A stretch of 64,000 bases of DNA from Thermoplasmata archaeon (GTDB lineage Archaea > Thermoplasmatota > Thermoplasmata > Lutacidiplasmatales > UBA184): contig DAHUYN010000010.1 of assembly GCA_027315165.1 (NCBI GenBank), positions 25,021 to 89,020 on the forward strand, given 5' to 3'. This document shows, in pieces, positions 8,258 through 17,681 of this stretch (position 1 is the stretch's first letter; every line of letters starts with the position of its first letter). Below the pieces are notes generated by a model, which ran no database searches, was not told where the DNA came from, and was given only the letters and a program-made list of their open reading frames with translations. The translations under genes and the position numbers were made by a program.

Positions 8258-9886
8258 ATGGACCTTCGACGAGTCTACCGGCTCGCCTGGGTCCTCGTCG
8301 CCTCCCAGCTCCGTTCCGGTCGCAGCGGCTCCGACCCGACGAGCCTGTGGGGCCGCCCGAGCCTCCTCGCGCTCGTCGATGCGGTGGCCCTCGCGGTCGT
8401 GGCGCTCCTCGCCGACGCGGCCGCGAACGCGATCGCCCGTGTCGACGCGTCGGCCCTCGCCTTCGTGGCGCCGCTGCTGCTCGCCTTCCTCCCGCTGTTC
8501 GCGCTCGGGATCGTCCTCGTCGCCGGCGTGATGTTCGAGCTGTCGACGACGACGAGGTTCTCGACGAGCGATGCGGCGAACTGGCTCCCCCTCTCGCCGG
8601 TCGAGTACGTCGTCGCCTCGGCGAGCGCCGCGGCCTACTCCTACTCGACGATCCTGGCCGTCGGGCTCGGCGTCGGCCTCGGCCTCGCCCTCGTCACGGG
8701 CCTCGTCGCGGCCTTCCTCCTCGCGGCGGTCCTTTCGGTCCTCTCGCTCCTCTTGGGTGGGCTTCTCATCGAGATGCTCCGGGCCTCGACGCAACGCCTC
8801 TCGACGGTCGTCGCGCGACGGACCGGCCGGGCGACCCTCGTCCTCCGGATCCTCCTGTTCCTGGTCGTGATCCTCGCGTTCCAGTCGGCCTTCAACCCCA
8901 TCTTCCTCCTCGACCTCCTCCGCGGCTACGCCGGGATCGGACCCTACGGCGCGCTCGTGCCGCTGCTCTGGGCGCCGAGGTCGGTCCAGGCGTTCCTCGA
9001 CGGCGACCTCCTGCTCTCCGGGGCCCTCGCGGCGCTGGACCTGCTCCTGATCGGACTGGCCGTGTGGGCCGCGGTCGGGCTCCGGGTCCGCTTCTGGGTC
9101 CCGGTCGCCGCGGAGCTCCGGCTCGAGGAGCACCGGTACGCGGCGCCGCACCCCCTCCTCCGGCGCCTCGGGCTCACGCCCCGCGAGGCCTCGCTCGTCT
9201 CCAAGGACCTCAAGGGTTTGGTCCGCCGCCGCGAGCTCCTCCCGATCCTCGTCACGCCGCTCGTCATCGCGCTGTTCTCGGCGTTCTCGAGCGTCGGCAC
9301 GGGCGGGGTCGGCCCGGGCTCGGCGCTCGGGGTCGGTATCCTGGTCGCCTGGATCCCCGGGTTCTTCGCGCTCCTCCTGGCGAGCGCGAGCTTCGGCCAG
9401 GAGCGGCGCTCGATCCAGATGCTGTTCGCGCTCCCGCTCCCGCCGTCGAGCGTCTTCCGGGCCAAGCTCGCCGTCGCGCTCCTGCCCGCCGTCGTCTTTG
9501 GAGGCCTCTTCTGGGCGATCGCCGAGGGTCTCGAGCGCCTCCCGGCGCTCGGCGCCGTCGTGCTCCTCGCCATCGTCCTCGGGCTCGCCCCGATCGGCGC
9601 GTTCCTGGGTCTCGGCGCCGCCGCCCGCTGGTCCGACTTCCAGGAGCGACCGAGGCCGCAGTTCGTGCGGCCGCTGCCGATGCTCGGGATGCTGTTCCTC
9701 GGCATGGCGCTCGACTTCGGGATCGGCCTCCCCGTGCTCCTCTGGGCGATCGTCGGGGCGCCGCTCGGCGGGGCGTCGCTCCTCTCCGTCGCGGTGCCGG
9801 TGGCGCTGCTGCTCGTCCTTCTCCCGGTGCTGCTCGTGCTCGCCCGGCGCGCGACGTTGCGCTTTCTGGCCGAGCTCCCCGTGTAG
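8258..9886 (+). CDS. ABC-2-type transporter permease
   Basis: A 542-residue polytopic membrane protein with roughly a dozen hydrophobic segments in two halves, separated by a basic cytosolic loop near residue 290-330 (LTPREASLVSKDLKGLVRRR). It has no catalytic motif. It lies directly after the ATPase gene and is its evident membrane partner. Long two-half permeases of this kind are common in archaeal drug, lipid or peptide exporters; the cargo is unknown. Confidence 0.85.
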   Translation: MDLRRVYRLAWVLVASQLRSGRSGSDPTSLWGRPSLLALVDAVALAVVALLADAAANAIARVDASALAFVAPLLLAFLPLFALGIVLVAGVMFELSTTTRFSTSDAANWLPLSPVEYVVASASAAAYSYSTILAVGLGVGLGLALVTGLVAAFLLAAVLSVLSLLLGGLLIEMLRASTQRLSTVVARRTGRATLVLRILLFLVVILAFQSAFNPIFLLDLLRGYAGIGPYGALVPLLWAPRSVQAFLDGDLLLSGALAALDLLLIGLAVWAAVGLRVRFWVPVAAELRLEEHRYAAPHPLLRRLGLTPREASLVSKDLKGLVRRRELLPILVTPLVIALFSAFSSVGTGGVGPGSALGVGILVAWIPGFFALLLASASFGQERRSIQMLFALPLPPSSVFRAKLAVALLPAVVFGGLFWAIAEGLERLPALGAVVLLAIVLGLAPIGAFLGLGAAARWSDFQERPRPQFVRPLPMLGMLFLGMALDFGIGLPVLLWAIVGAPLGGASLLSVAVPVALLLVLLPVLLVLARRATLRFLAELPV

Positions 9887-9947
9887 CCCCGCCGGCCGTG
9901 CGCGGTCGGGAAAGCGGGTGGCCTCGGAGTAACCCTCGCGCGAGCGC

Positions 9948-9955
9948 TTATATAC
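9948..9955 (+). promoter_or_regulatory. TATA box of psmB
   Basis: TTATATAC is centred about 51 bp before the chosen psmB ATG. This leaves a leader of about 25 bases that contains a GGGAAGG purine run just before the ATG, unlike the leaderless genes around it. Confidence 0.55.
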
Positions 9956-10001
9956 CGACCTTCGGTCCCCCGCTCCGTTTCTCCTCGTCTTGGGAAGGTC
10001 C

Positions 10002-10673
10002 ATGCAGGGAAGGCTGGCGGGTCACGAGATCGAGCTGCTGAAGGGTACGACCACGATCGGCATCGTCTGCAAGGACGGTGTCGTGCTCGCCACCGAGCGG
10101 CGGGCGACGGCGGGCAACCTGATCGCGAACAAGATGACCCAGAAGCTGTTCAAGATCGACAGCAACATCGGGGTCACCGTCGCGGGCCTCGTCGGCGACG
10201 CGCAGGTCCTCGCGCGATACCTCCGGGCGGAGGTCGCGCTCTACCGACTCCGGCGCAACGGCCTCCTCTCGGCCGAGGGCGCGGCGACGCTCTTGGCCAA
10301 CATCCTCAGCGGCAACCGGATGTTCCCCTACTACGCGTGGATGCTCCTCGGGGGCGTCGACGCGAGGGGCGGTCACGTCTTCTCGGTCGACCCGGCGGGC
10401 GGCTCCATCGAGGACCGGTTCGTCTCCGTCGGCTCGGGCTCGACGTTCGCCTACGGCCTTCTCGAGGAGGGCTACTCGCGGGACATGAGCCTCTCGGACG
10501 GGGTCGATCTCGCGCTCCGCGGGCTCACGGCGGCGATGAAGCGGGACTCGGCGTCGGGCGATGGGTATATTATCCACACCATCACCTCCAAGGAGTACAA
10601 GGAGTACTCCGAGGACGAGATCAACAAGCGCCTCAAGGCGCTCAAGATCCCGCTCCCGCCGGCCCTCCCCTGA
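10002..10673 (+). CDS. psmB: 20S proteasome beta subunit
   Basis: This is the proteolytic subunit of the archaeal 20S proteasome. After a short propeptide ending in LLKG, autocatalytic cleavage exposes Thr1 of TTTIGIVCKDGVVLATERRA; Glu17, Lys33 and the SGSTFAYG and RDSASGDG segments agree with the well-studied Thermoplasma acidophilum subunit. The 223-residue ATG start is chosen over an in-frame TTG twelve bases upstream because GGGAAGG precedes the ATG. The alpha subunit is not in the window, but PAN and Cdc48 are. Confidence 0.95.
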   Translation: MQGRLAGHEIELLKGTTTIGIVCKDGVVLATERRATAGNLIANKMTQKLFKIDSNIGVTVAGLVGDAQVLARYLRAEVALYRLRRNGLLSAEGAATLLANILSGNRMFPYYAWMLLGGVDARGGHVFSVDPAGGSIEDRFVSVGSGSTFAYGLLEEGYSRDMSLSDGVDLALRGLTAAMKRDSASGDGYIIHTITSKEYKEYSEDEINKRLKALKIPLPPALP

Positions 10674-10728
10674 ACCTCCCTCCCCGATCCGGGCCCAACC
10701 CCTTCCGCGCAACCCCTTCGTCGTGCGA

Positions 10729-12633
10729 ATGAGTTACGACTCGCTCCTAGAGCAAACCCAACAGGCGCTGCGTGAGGTCCTGCCGGAGACCATCGAGGTC
10801 ACCGACATCGAGCTCGAGGGCCCCCACATCGTCCTCTACACAAAGCATCTCGAGGCGTTCCTCTCGGGCGGCGACTACCTGCGGCAGATCGCGCAGCGGC
10901 TGCGACGGCGGGTCCTGGTCCGCTCCGACCCCGCCACGCTCATCGACCCCAAGGAGGCCGAACGGTCGATCCGCGAGCTGATCCCCGCGGAGGCCGAGAT
11001 CTCGGCGCTGTTCTTCGAGCCCGAGACCGGCGAGGTCACGATCGAGGCGGCGAACCCCGGCGCGGCCATCGGCCGCCAGGGGGCGGTCCTCAACGAGCTC
11101 AAGAAGCGGATCGGCTGGGTCCCGACGGTCCAGCGGACGCCGCCGATCCCCTCAAAGACCGTCGAGGAGGTCCGGATCCACCTCCGGCACCACTTCGAGG
11201 AGCGCCGCACGTTCCTCAAGAAGGTCGGGGTCCGCATCGCCCGGGACCGGCTCCCCGAGAAGATCTGGGCCCGGAACACCGCGCTCGGCGGCTACCGGGA
11301 GGTCGGCCGGAGCGCGCACCTGCTCACGACCCAGAACTCGAAGGTGTTGATCGACTGCGGGATCGACCCGGGGTCGGACCGGACGCCGTTCTTCAACGCC
11401 CCCGAGCTCCTGCCGCTCGACTCGCTCGACGCCGTCGTCGTCACGCACGCCCACCTGGACCACTGCGGCCTGATCCCCGTGCTGCTCAAGTACGGCTACC
11501 ACGGGCCCGTCTACTGCACGGCGCCGACGCGGGACCTGATGACGCTCATGCTCCTGGACGCGATCAAGGTGACGAACCAGGAGGCCCGCAAGGGGCTCTA
11601 CGACTCCTCGCATGTTCGCGAGCTCGTGAACCGGACGGTGCCGCTCCGATGGGGCGAGACGACCGACATCGCCCCGGACATGCGCCTCACGCTCCACAAC
11701 GCCGGGCACATCCTCGGCTCGTCGATGGCCCACTTCCACCTCGGCGACGGCGACTACAACCTGGCCTACAGCGGCGACATCAAGTTCGAGCGGAGCTGGC
11801 TGTTCAATCCGGCGGCGAACCGGTTCCCGAGGCTCGAGACGCTCATCCTCGAGTCGACCTACGGCGGCTACCGCGACGTCCAGCCGCCGCGACAGCAGGC
11901 GACCGAGGAGCTCTGCGCCTTCGCCTCGAAGGTCGTCTCGAGATCGGGCAAGCTCGTCGTCCCCGTCTTTGCGGTCGGACGGTCGCAGGAGGTCATGCTC
12001 GTCCTCGAGGAGAAGATGCGCGAGGGCAAGATCCCTCGCGTCCCCGTCTACCTCGACGGGATGATCTTCGAGGCGACGGCGATCCACACCGCCTACCCCG
12101 AGTACCTCAACAGCGCGCTCCGCACGCAGATCTTCCAGCAGGGGGACAACCCGTTCCTCTCCGACGTCTTCCACCGCGTCGACTCGGCCCAGATGCGCTA
12201 CGACATCCTCGACGCCAAGGAGCCGTGCATCGTCCTCGCGACGTCGGGGATGATGAGCGGCGGCCCCGTGATGGAGTACTTCCGGGCGTGGGCCCCCGAG
12301 GAGCGGAACGGGATCCTGTTCGTCGGCTACCAGGCCGACGGGACCTTCGGCCGCCGCCTGCAGCGGGGGCTCGGCGAGGCGACGTTCATGGACAGCGGCC
12401 GCCCGATCTCCGTCGGGGTCCGGCTCGAGGTCGCGACGATCGAGGGGTTCTCGGGCCACTCGGACCGGGTCCAGCTGATGAACTACATCGCGAGCGTCGA
12501 CCCGAGGCCGAGCCGGGTCATCCTCAACCACGGCGAGGAGTCGAAGGCCCTCGACCTCGCGACGAGCCTCCACAAGCGGTTCAACCTGGAGAGCCGGGTC
12601 CCCTACAACCTCGAGGCCGTGCGCCTGATCTAG
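10729..12633 (+). CDS. fttA: FttA/aCPSF1 beta-CASP ribonuclease, transcription terminator
   Basis: The archaeal homologue of CPSF73 cleaves nascent RNA and terminates transcription. The 634 residues have the family layout: two N-terminal KH-like domains (residues 1-150, with GAAIGRQGAVLNEL), the metallo-beta-lactamase core with THAHLDHCGLIP near residue 240 and the second metal site AGHILGSS, the beta-CASP insert, and a C-terminal GFSGHSD and NHGEESKA. The ATG of MSYDSLLEQ is used; the track's extension into psmB is spurious. An in-frame GTG lies six bases earlier. It follows psmB by 55 bp. Confidence 0.95.
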   Translation: MSYDSLLEQTQQALREVLPETIEVTDIELEGPHIVLYTKHLEAFLSGGDYLRQIAQRLRRRVLVRSDPATLIDPKEAERSIRELIPAEAEISALFFEPETGEVTIEAANPGAAIGRQGAVLNELKKRIGWVPTVQRTPPIPSKTVEEVRIHLRHHFEERRTFLKKVGVRIARDRLPEKIWARNTALGGYREVGRSAHLLTTQNSKVLIDCGIDPGSDRTPFFNAPELLPLDSLDAVVVTHAHLDHCGLIPVLLKYGYHGPVYCTAPTRDLMTLMLLDAIKVTNQEARKGLYDSSHVRELVNRTVPLRWGETTDIAPDMRLTLHNAGHILGSSMAHFHLGDGDYNLAYSGDIKFERSWLFNPAANRFPRLETLILESTYGGYRDVQPPRQQATEELCAFASKVVSRSGKLVVPVFAVGRSQEVMLVLEEKMREGKIPRVPVYLDGMIFEATAIHTAYPEYLNSALRTQIFQQGDNPFLSDVFHRVDSAQMRYDILDAKEPCIVLATSGMMSGGPVMEYFRAWAPEERNGILFVGYQADGTFGRRLQRGLGEATFMDSGRPISVGVRLEVATIEGFSGHSDRVQLMNYIASVDPRPSRVILNHGEESKALDLATSLHKRFNLESRVPYNLEAVRLI

Positions 12634-12693
12634 CGGTGCGGACGCGGCGCATGAGGTTTAGTATCTCGCGCCGCTCGTCCGCCGAGCGTCGGC

Positions 12694-14214
12694 GTGGAAG
12701 TCTCGATGGCCCGCGATAGACCCCGTTTCCTGGTCCTCGGCCTCGACGGCGCCACCTTCGACCTGCTGGACCCCTGGCTCGCCTCGGGGGAGCTGCCGTT
12801 CCTCGCGTCGCTCGCCGACCGGGGCCTGCGGGCGCCGCTCGCCTCCGTCTTCCCCGCCAAGACGATCCCCGCGTGGTACTCCTTCGCGACCGGCCTCGAC
12901 CCGGGGGCGCTCGGCATCTACGGCTTCACCGAGCCGGACGGCGGCCCGGGGAAGAGCCGCCTCGTCCAGACGTTCCGGCCCGCGGAGGCGGTCTGGGACC
13001 GGCTCAGCCGCTCGGGCGCGACCGTCGGCGTCGTGAACTTCCCCCTCCGCGCCGGCTACCCGATCAACGGGTTCGTCCTCCCCGGCATGCTCACCGAGAG
13101 CCCCGACTGCTACCCCGCGAGGCTCCGCGGCGACCTCGAGGAGGCCCTCGGGGAGCCGTGCCTCCCCGAGCTGCCGCCGTACAAGGCGACCGAGCGAGCC
13201 GAGTGGCTCGACCTGGCCGTCCGCTCCGTCCAGCAGCGGGGCCGGCTCACCGAGATGCTGGTCGACCGCTACCACCCCGGCTTTCTGTTCGCGCTGTTCC
13301 GCGAGACCGATCGCGTCCAGCACCAGCACTGGGGCGAGCTCGCCCGGCCGATGGCGAAGGTCCCGGAGGACCTTCGGCGGTTCTGGCGGGCCGTCGACGC
13401 CGCGTGCGCCCGGATCGACGCCGCCTTCCGCGCCGACGGCGGCCCTGCGGTCTCGCTCGTCATCTCCGACCACGGCGCCGGGGCCGCGACGAGCGAGTTC
13501 TTCACGAACCGCTGGCTCGCCCAGCAGGGCTACCTCCGGTTCCGGGGCGGAGCGAGCGACCTACGGCGACGGGTCGTCTCGAGCCTGTTGCTCGCCTCCG
13601 ACCGCGTCCCGCTCGCCCGCCGCCTCCTCGGCCCGGTCGCGGACCGGCTTCGAGGCAGTCCCCGCGGCGAAAGGCTCTCGCGAGCGATCGCCGGCGAGAC
13701 GAGCTTCGAGGCGATGGCCCCGAGGATCGACTGGGAGAGGACGGTCGCCTTCTCCTACCCCGTGCCCGAGGGGATCTACCTCAACCGCTACAACCCCACC
13801 CTCACGCCCGAGCGCGGCGCCGAGGTGATGCGGGAGATCCGCGAGCGGCTCGCGCGGTTCCCCGACGCGCGCGTCGAGGTCTTCGACCCGAAGGAGCTCT
13901 ACCGCGCCAACCACGCCGACCGCGCGCCCGCGCTCCTGCTCCGCATCGACGGGATGGCGACGGACCTGCGCATGGACTTCAGCTACCCGCATCCGCTCCT
14001 CAAGCGCCGACCGGCCTACTTCTACGGCAGCGGCATCCACCGGATGAACGGGATCCTCCTGGCCGGCGGCGACGGCGTCGCGCACGCGCGGCTCCTCGAA
14101 CCGCTCAGCCTCCTCGACGTCGCGCCGACGGTCCTGGACGGGATGGGGGCGCCGATCCCGCCGTACCTGCACGGCCGCTCCTTCGCCGACCGCCTCGGGC
14201 TCGCCCCCGCGTAG
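12694..14214 (+). CDS. Alkaline-phosphatase-superfamily phosphodiesterase/nucleotide pyrophosphatase-like
   Basis: The 506-residue protein begins with the metal-binding strand FLVLGLDGATFDLLDPWL and has the nucleophile region FPAKTIPAWYSF with Thr, then VISDHGAGAA near residue 257 and further His ligands, the pattern of type I phosphodiesterases. It has no signal peptide, so a cytosolic role on a nucleotide-sugar or lipid-linked substrate is possible. A TATA-like TTTAGTAT sits about 34 bp before the GTG start; an ATG twelve bases later is an alternative. It is immediately followed by a glycosyltransferase, suggesting glycan or glycolipid metabolism. Confidence 0.8.
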   Translation: MEVSMARDRPRFLVLGLDGATFDLLDPWLASGELPFLASLADRGLRAPLASVFPAKTIPAWYSFATGLDPGALGIYGFTEPDGGPGKSRLVQTFRPAEAVWDRLSRSGATVGVVNFPLRAGYPINGFVLPGMLTESPDCYPARLRGDLEEALGEPCLPELPPYKATERAEWLDLAVRSVQQRGRLTEMLVDRYHPGFLFALFRETDRVQHQHWGELARPMAKVPEDLRRFWRAVDAACARIDAAFRADGGPAVSLVISDHGAGAATSEFFTNRWLAQQGYLRFRGGASDLRRRVVSSLLLASDRVPLARRLLGPVADRLRGSPRGERLSRAIAGETSFEAMAPRIDWERTVAFSYPVPEGIYLNRYNPTLTPERGAEVMREIRERLARFPDARVEVFDPKELYRANHADRAPALLLRIDGMATDLRMDFSYPHPLLKRRPAYFYGSGIHRMNGILLAGGDGVAHARLLEPLSLLDVAPTVLDGMGAPIPPYLHGRSFADRLGLAPA

Positions 14215-14219
14215 GCACG

Positions 14220-15374
14220 ATGCCGGCGTGGAGGATCGAGTTCCTCGCCTCCGTCCCCCCCGAGGAGACCTCCTCCGGGCTCGGCCGGGTCGTCTGGGAG
14301 CTCGGCGCGTCGCTCACGCGCCTCGGCCACACGGTCCGCGTCCTCTACCCGGCCGACCCCGCGACGCCGCACGCCCCGTTCCACGGCGTCGAGGCGGTCC
14401 CACTGCCGACGACCGGCGCCTCGCGGCGGCCGTTCGGCCGCGATATCGCCTTCGGGCGTCACGCGACCGAGGCGATCGCCCGCGACGCGGACCTCGTCGT
14501 CGGCAACGACGAGCGGGCCGGCGCCGTCGGGACGCTCAGCGGCGGCGCGCGCGCGACACCGGCGTGGGTCCACTTCGCCCACGACGTCTCGCTCCACACC
14601 TTCGACACGCTCCGGCCGACCGAGCCGGACCGGGGGCTCCGACAGCGCGTCGGCAACTGGCTGGACCGCCGCACCCTCCGCGGGCTCGAGGGGCGGGCCC
14701 TCGCGAGGGCCGGGGTCGTCCTCGTCGGCTCCCGCTCGAACGCCGACCTCCTCGAGCGCTACTATCCGGGGACCGCGCGGCGCGTCGCCTTCCTCCCGAT
14801 CGGCGTCCCCGCGCCGCTCGACGTCGGCACGAAGGCCCAGGCCCGGCTCGAGCTCAAGGTCCCCCCCGACGTCCCGGTCGTCGCCTTCGTCGGGCGGACG
14901 CCCGAGCGCCAGGGGCTCGCGACGGCCCTCGACGCGTTCCGGCGCGTCCGCTCGTTCTTCCCGGGGGCGCGGTTCCTCGTCGTCGGCAGCTCGCCCCCGG
15001 TCGAGCCGGGCGTCGTCCCGCTCGGGGTCGTCGACGAGACGACGAAGGCGCGTGCGCTCACCGCCGCCGACGTCTTCGTCTTCCCGGCCCGGTACGAGGG
15101 GTTCGGCCTCGCGCCCCGCGAGGCGATGCGCTACGGTCTCGCGACGGTCGTGAGCGCGCACGTGCCGCTCGACGGCGTCGGCGAGGGGGCGCTCCGGGTC
15201 GTCGCGAGCGACGAGGCGGGCGATTATGCGAGCGAGCTCGCCGAGCTCCTCGCCGACGTCGCGCTCCGCCGGAGCCTCGGCGAGGCGGCGCGCGCCGCCT
15301 CCGCGTCGTGGAGCTTCGACACGATGGCCGAGCGGTTCGAGAAGGCCGTCGCGCCCCTCCTCAAGGGCGCGTAG
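14220..15374 (+). CDS. Glycosyltransferase family 4-like protein
   Basis: A GT-B-fold glycosyltransferase of 384 residues. The N-terminal domain has the Gly-rich loop EETSSGLGRVVWELGASL that contacts the donor, and the C-terminal domain has VVAFVGRTPERQGLATAL and the acidic donor-binding motif FVFPARYEGFGLAPREAM near residue 285. The ATG is five bases after the stop of the phosphodiesterase gene, so the two form one unit. The ORF track extends it upstream in a shadow frame; the family N-terminus (WRIEFLASV) marks the true start. Acceptor unknown. Confidence 0.9.
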   Translation: MPAWRIEFLASVPPEETSSGLGRVVWELGASLTRLGHTVRVLYPADPATPHAPFHGVEAVPLPTTGASRRPFGRDIAFGRHATEAIARDADLVVGNDERAGAVGTLSGGARATPAWVHFAHDVSLHTFDTLRPTEPDRGLRQRVGNWLDRRTLRGLEGRALARAGVVLVGSRSNADLLERYYPGTARRVAFLPIGVPAPLDVGTKAQARLELKVPPDVPVVAFVGRTPERQGLATALDAFRRVRSFFPGARFLVVGSSPPVEPGVVPLGVVDETTKARALTAADVFVFPARYEGFGLAPREAMRYGLATVVSAHVPLDGVGEGALRVVASDEAGDYASELAELLADVALRRSLGEAARAASASWSFDTMAERFEKAVAPLLKGA

Positions 15375-15375
15375 G

Positions 15376-15891
15376 CTACGCGAACTCGTCGAGCCGAAGA
15401 TCCGAGGTCGACCGCCGACCGGGACCGACGAGCCTCGGGGCCCCCGAGAGCCCCCAGCCGACCCCCTCGGGGACCTCGCCCCGGGCGAGCGCGGCGAGGA
15501 GCTTGCGGAGGCGTTCGCGCGAGGCGGCGAACGGGTCCGGCTCGCCCTCCCCCCGGAGGGGCTGCGCCGGGCGGATCTCCTCGACGCGGTCGTCGGCGAC
15601 GCGCCAGACGCCGACGCGGGCGGCGACCTCGGGCTCGCGGACGTCGGCGAGCCGGCGCGCGGCGCGCACGCCCGGGACCGCGACGGCGACCCAGTCGGCC
15701 CACGCGCGCCGTCGCAGCGCCTGGCCCAAGACGGCCCTCGCGTCGGCGAGCTTCAGCTCGACGAGCCCGACCTCCTCGCCGCGGATCGCCGCGATGTCGA
15801 AGTAGTCGCGCCCGTCCGGGTCGGCCCACGCGAGGTAGCCCCGGGCTCGAAGGTGCGCGAGGACCGGCGCGCGGAGGTCGGCCTCGATCAC
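15376..15891 (-). CDS. PD-(D/E)XK-like nuclease coupled to mutSL
   Basis: A 171-residue protein with an N-terminal core typical of restriction-endonuclease folds: a helix (DLRAPVLAHLRARGY), an Asp-containing strand (GRDYFDIAAIRG), the E-x-K strand VGLVELKLADA, and a following helix with Gln (LGQALRRRAWADWVAVAVP). The C-terminal 80 residues are charged and unassigned. The GTG start overlaps the mutL stop (GTGA), so it is the third gene of the mutS-mutL operon. Catalytic activity is inferred from motif spacing only; a non-catalytic DNA-binding role is possible. Confidence 0.72.
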   Translation of the reverse strand: MIEADLRAPVLAHLRARGYLAWADPDGRDYFDIAAIRGEEVGLVELKLADARAVLGQALRRRAWADWVAVAVPGVRAARRLADVREPEVAARVGVWRVADDRVEEIRPAQPLRGEGEPDPFAASRERLRKLLAALARGEVPEGVGWGLSGAPRLVGPGRRSTSDLRLDEFA

Positions 15892-17681
15892 GCGGGGCTC
15901 CGCAGGAACCAGCGGTCGACGCGCGCCCGGTCGAACCGGACGAGGATGGGGCGGCCGTGCGGGCAGGCGTACGACGCCTCGGGGAGCTTGTAGAGCGCCT
16001 CGAGGACGCGCCGGAGCTCCTCGGGACGCACGACGTCGCCGCCGCGGATCGCCGCGTGGCAGGCGAGCATCGCGTCGGCGCGCTCGGTCATCCCGTCGGG
16101 GACCGTCGCGCGGCCTCCCTCGCCGAGCTCGTCGAGGAGGGCGAGCAGCTGCTCGGCCTGGGCGCGCCGCCCGCGGTACGTCGGCACCGACAAGAGCCGG
16201 TGCGCGCGGGGCCCGAACGACTCGAGCCCGAAGCCGCTGCGCGCGACCGCCTCGACGTGGGCCTTAAGGACCGAGGCGCGTCGGGGCGACAGCTCGAGGA
16301 GGATCGGCTCGACGAGCTCCTGCCGGGCGAGGCGACCCGATCGCCGGAGCTCCTCGTAGAGGACCCGCTCGCTCGCGGCGTGCTGGTCGACGAGGACGAG
16401 CGCGCCGTCCGACTCCGCGAGCCAGTAGAGGTCGAAGATGGGTCCGACGAGGCGCAGCGCGGGATGGTGGGGGCCCGCCGCGAGCGGCTCCGCCCCGGGA
16501 GCCTCGCCGAGCGTCCGCTGGACGCCGGCGGCGCCGCCGCTCGAGGCCGCACCCGACGCGGCCGGCCCCGGCACCGGGCCCGCGGCCGCGCCCTCGCGCC
16601 ACCCCGCGGGTCCCGGCTCCCTCGGGCCCCGCAGGGTCCCCGGGCCGGGCGCCCCCGTCCGGTCGGCGTAGTGGGGGGTCCTCGTGAGGCTGTCGCGGAC
16701 CGCGACCCGGAGCAGGTCGGCGACCTCGCGCTCCCGGGCGATCCGGACCTCGCGCTTCGTCGGGTGGACGTTCACGTCGACGCGCGCGAGGTCGAGGTCG
16801 AGATGGACGACGCCGAGCGGGCTTCGCGTTCGAGGGAGGTAGTCGGCGTAGGCCTGCCGCAGCGCCTGGACGAAGAGGCGGGAGCGGACGGCGCGGCCGT
16901 TGACCGACAGGTAGATCCCCGAGGGGCTCGAGCGGCTGAGGGCCGGCCGCGCGAGCACGCCCCGGATCGCGACCGGCCCTCCGAGGCCCGCGCGGACCTC
17001 GAACGACTGCTGGAGGAACTCGGGACCGAGGACGCGCCCCGCCGCGTCGCGGAGCGTCGTCGAGGGCGGGAAGCGCGCGAGCTCGCCCGACTCGTTCGAG
17101 AGCGTGAGGCCGACGCGAGGGCGGGCCAGGAACAACCGCTCGACCGTGTCGGCGACCTCGACCTGCTCGGCGGCCGGCGCCTTGAGGAACTTCCGACGGG
17201 CGGGCGTGTTGAAGAACAGATCGCGCACCTCGACCGTCGTCCCGAGGGCCCGGCCCTCGAGAAACTCGCCGGCGAGGTTGCCGGCGACGACGGAGAGGCC
17301 GTGGGCCTCCTCGTGCCCCGCGGCCCTCGAGAGGATCCGAAGCCTCGAGACGGCGCCGATGGCGGCGAGCGCCTCGCCGCGGAAGCCGAGCGTCGAGACG
17401 ACGTTAAGCTCCTCCGCCGTCGTGAGCTTGCTCGTCGCGTGCCGCTCGAGGGCGAGCGGCAGCTCCTCGGGCCGGATCCCGTGGCCGTCGTCGTCGACGA
17501 CGACGGCGTCGAGCCCCCCGTTCTCGAGCCGCACGCGGACCTCGTTCGCGCCGGCGTCGACGCTGTTCTCGACCAGCTCCTTCACGACGGAGGCCGGACG
17601 CTCGACGACCTCGCCCGCCGCGATACGGAGGACCGTCTCCTCGCTCAGGCGGCGGATCGGTCGGGGCTCTCGGCCCGTCAT
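15888..17681 (-). CDS. mutL: DNA mismatch repair protein MutL with endonuclease motif
   Basis: The GHKL ATPase domain shows ELVENSVDAGANEV, DDGHGI, STLGFRGEAL and NTPARRKFLK in the first 180 residues. After a Gly/Ala/Pro linker the C-terminal dimerisation domain has DQHAASERVLYEE, matching the DQHA(X)2E(X)4E metal-binding motif, and ends with ACHAAIRGGD and CPHGRP, so it should nick DNA itself, as in MutH-less organisms. At 597 residues it is complete. The ATG overlaps the mutS stop (ATGA); the track start at 17720 would lie inside mutS. Bacterial-type MutSL in archaea is generally taken as acquired by transfer. Confidence 0.95.
   Translation of the reverse strand: MTGREPRPIRRLSEETVLRIAAGEVVERPASVVKELVENSVDAGANEVRVRLENGGLDAVVVDDDGHGIRPEELPLALERHATSKLTTAEELNVVSTLGFRGEALAAIGAVSRLRILSRAAGHEEAHGLSVVAGNLAGEFLEGRALGTTVEVRDLFFNTPARRKFLKAPAAEQVEVADTVERLFLARPRVGLTLSNESGELARFPPSTTLRDAAGRVLGPEFLQQSFEVRAGLGGPVAIRGVLARPALSRSSPSGIYLSVNGRAVRSRLFVQALRQAYADYLPRTRSPLGVVHLDLDLARVDVNVHPTKREVRIAREREVADLLRVAVRDSLTRTPHYADRTGAPGPGTLRGPREPGPAGWREGAAAGPVPGPAASGAASSGGAAGVQRTLGEAPGAEPLAAGPHHPALRLVGPIFDLYWLAESDGALVLVDQHAASERVLYEELRRSGRLARQELVEPILLELSPRRASVLKAHVEAVARSGFGLESFGPRAHRLLSVPTYRGRRAQAEQLLALLDELGEGGRATVPDGMTERADAMLACHAAIRGGDVVRPEELRRVLEALYKLPEASYACPHGRPILVRFDRARVDRWFLRSPA

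Noticed and set aside
7403-10003. 866-residue minus-strand ORF over the ABC genes
   Set aside because: Extremely Glu/Arg/Asp-rich antisense shadow; the plus-strand ABC ATPase and permease have clear motifs.
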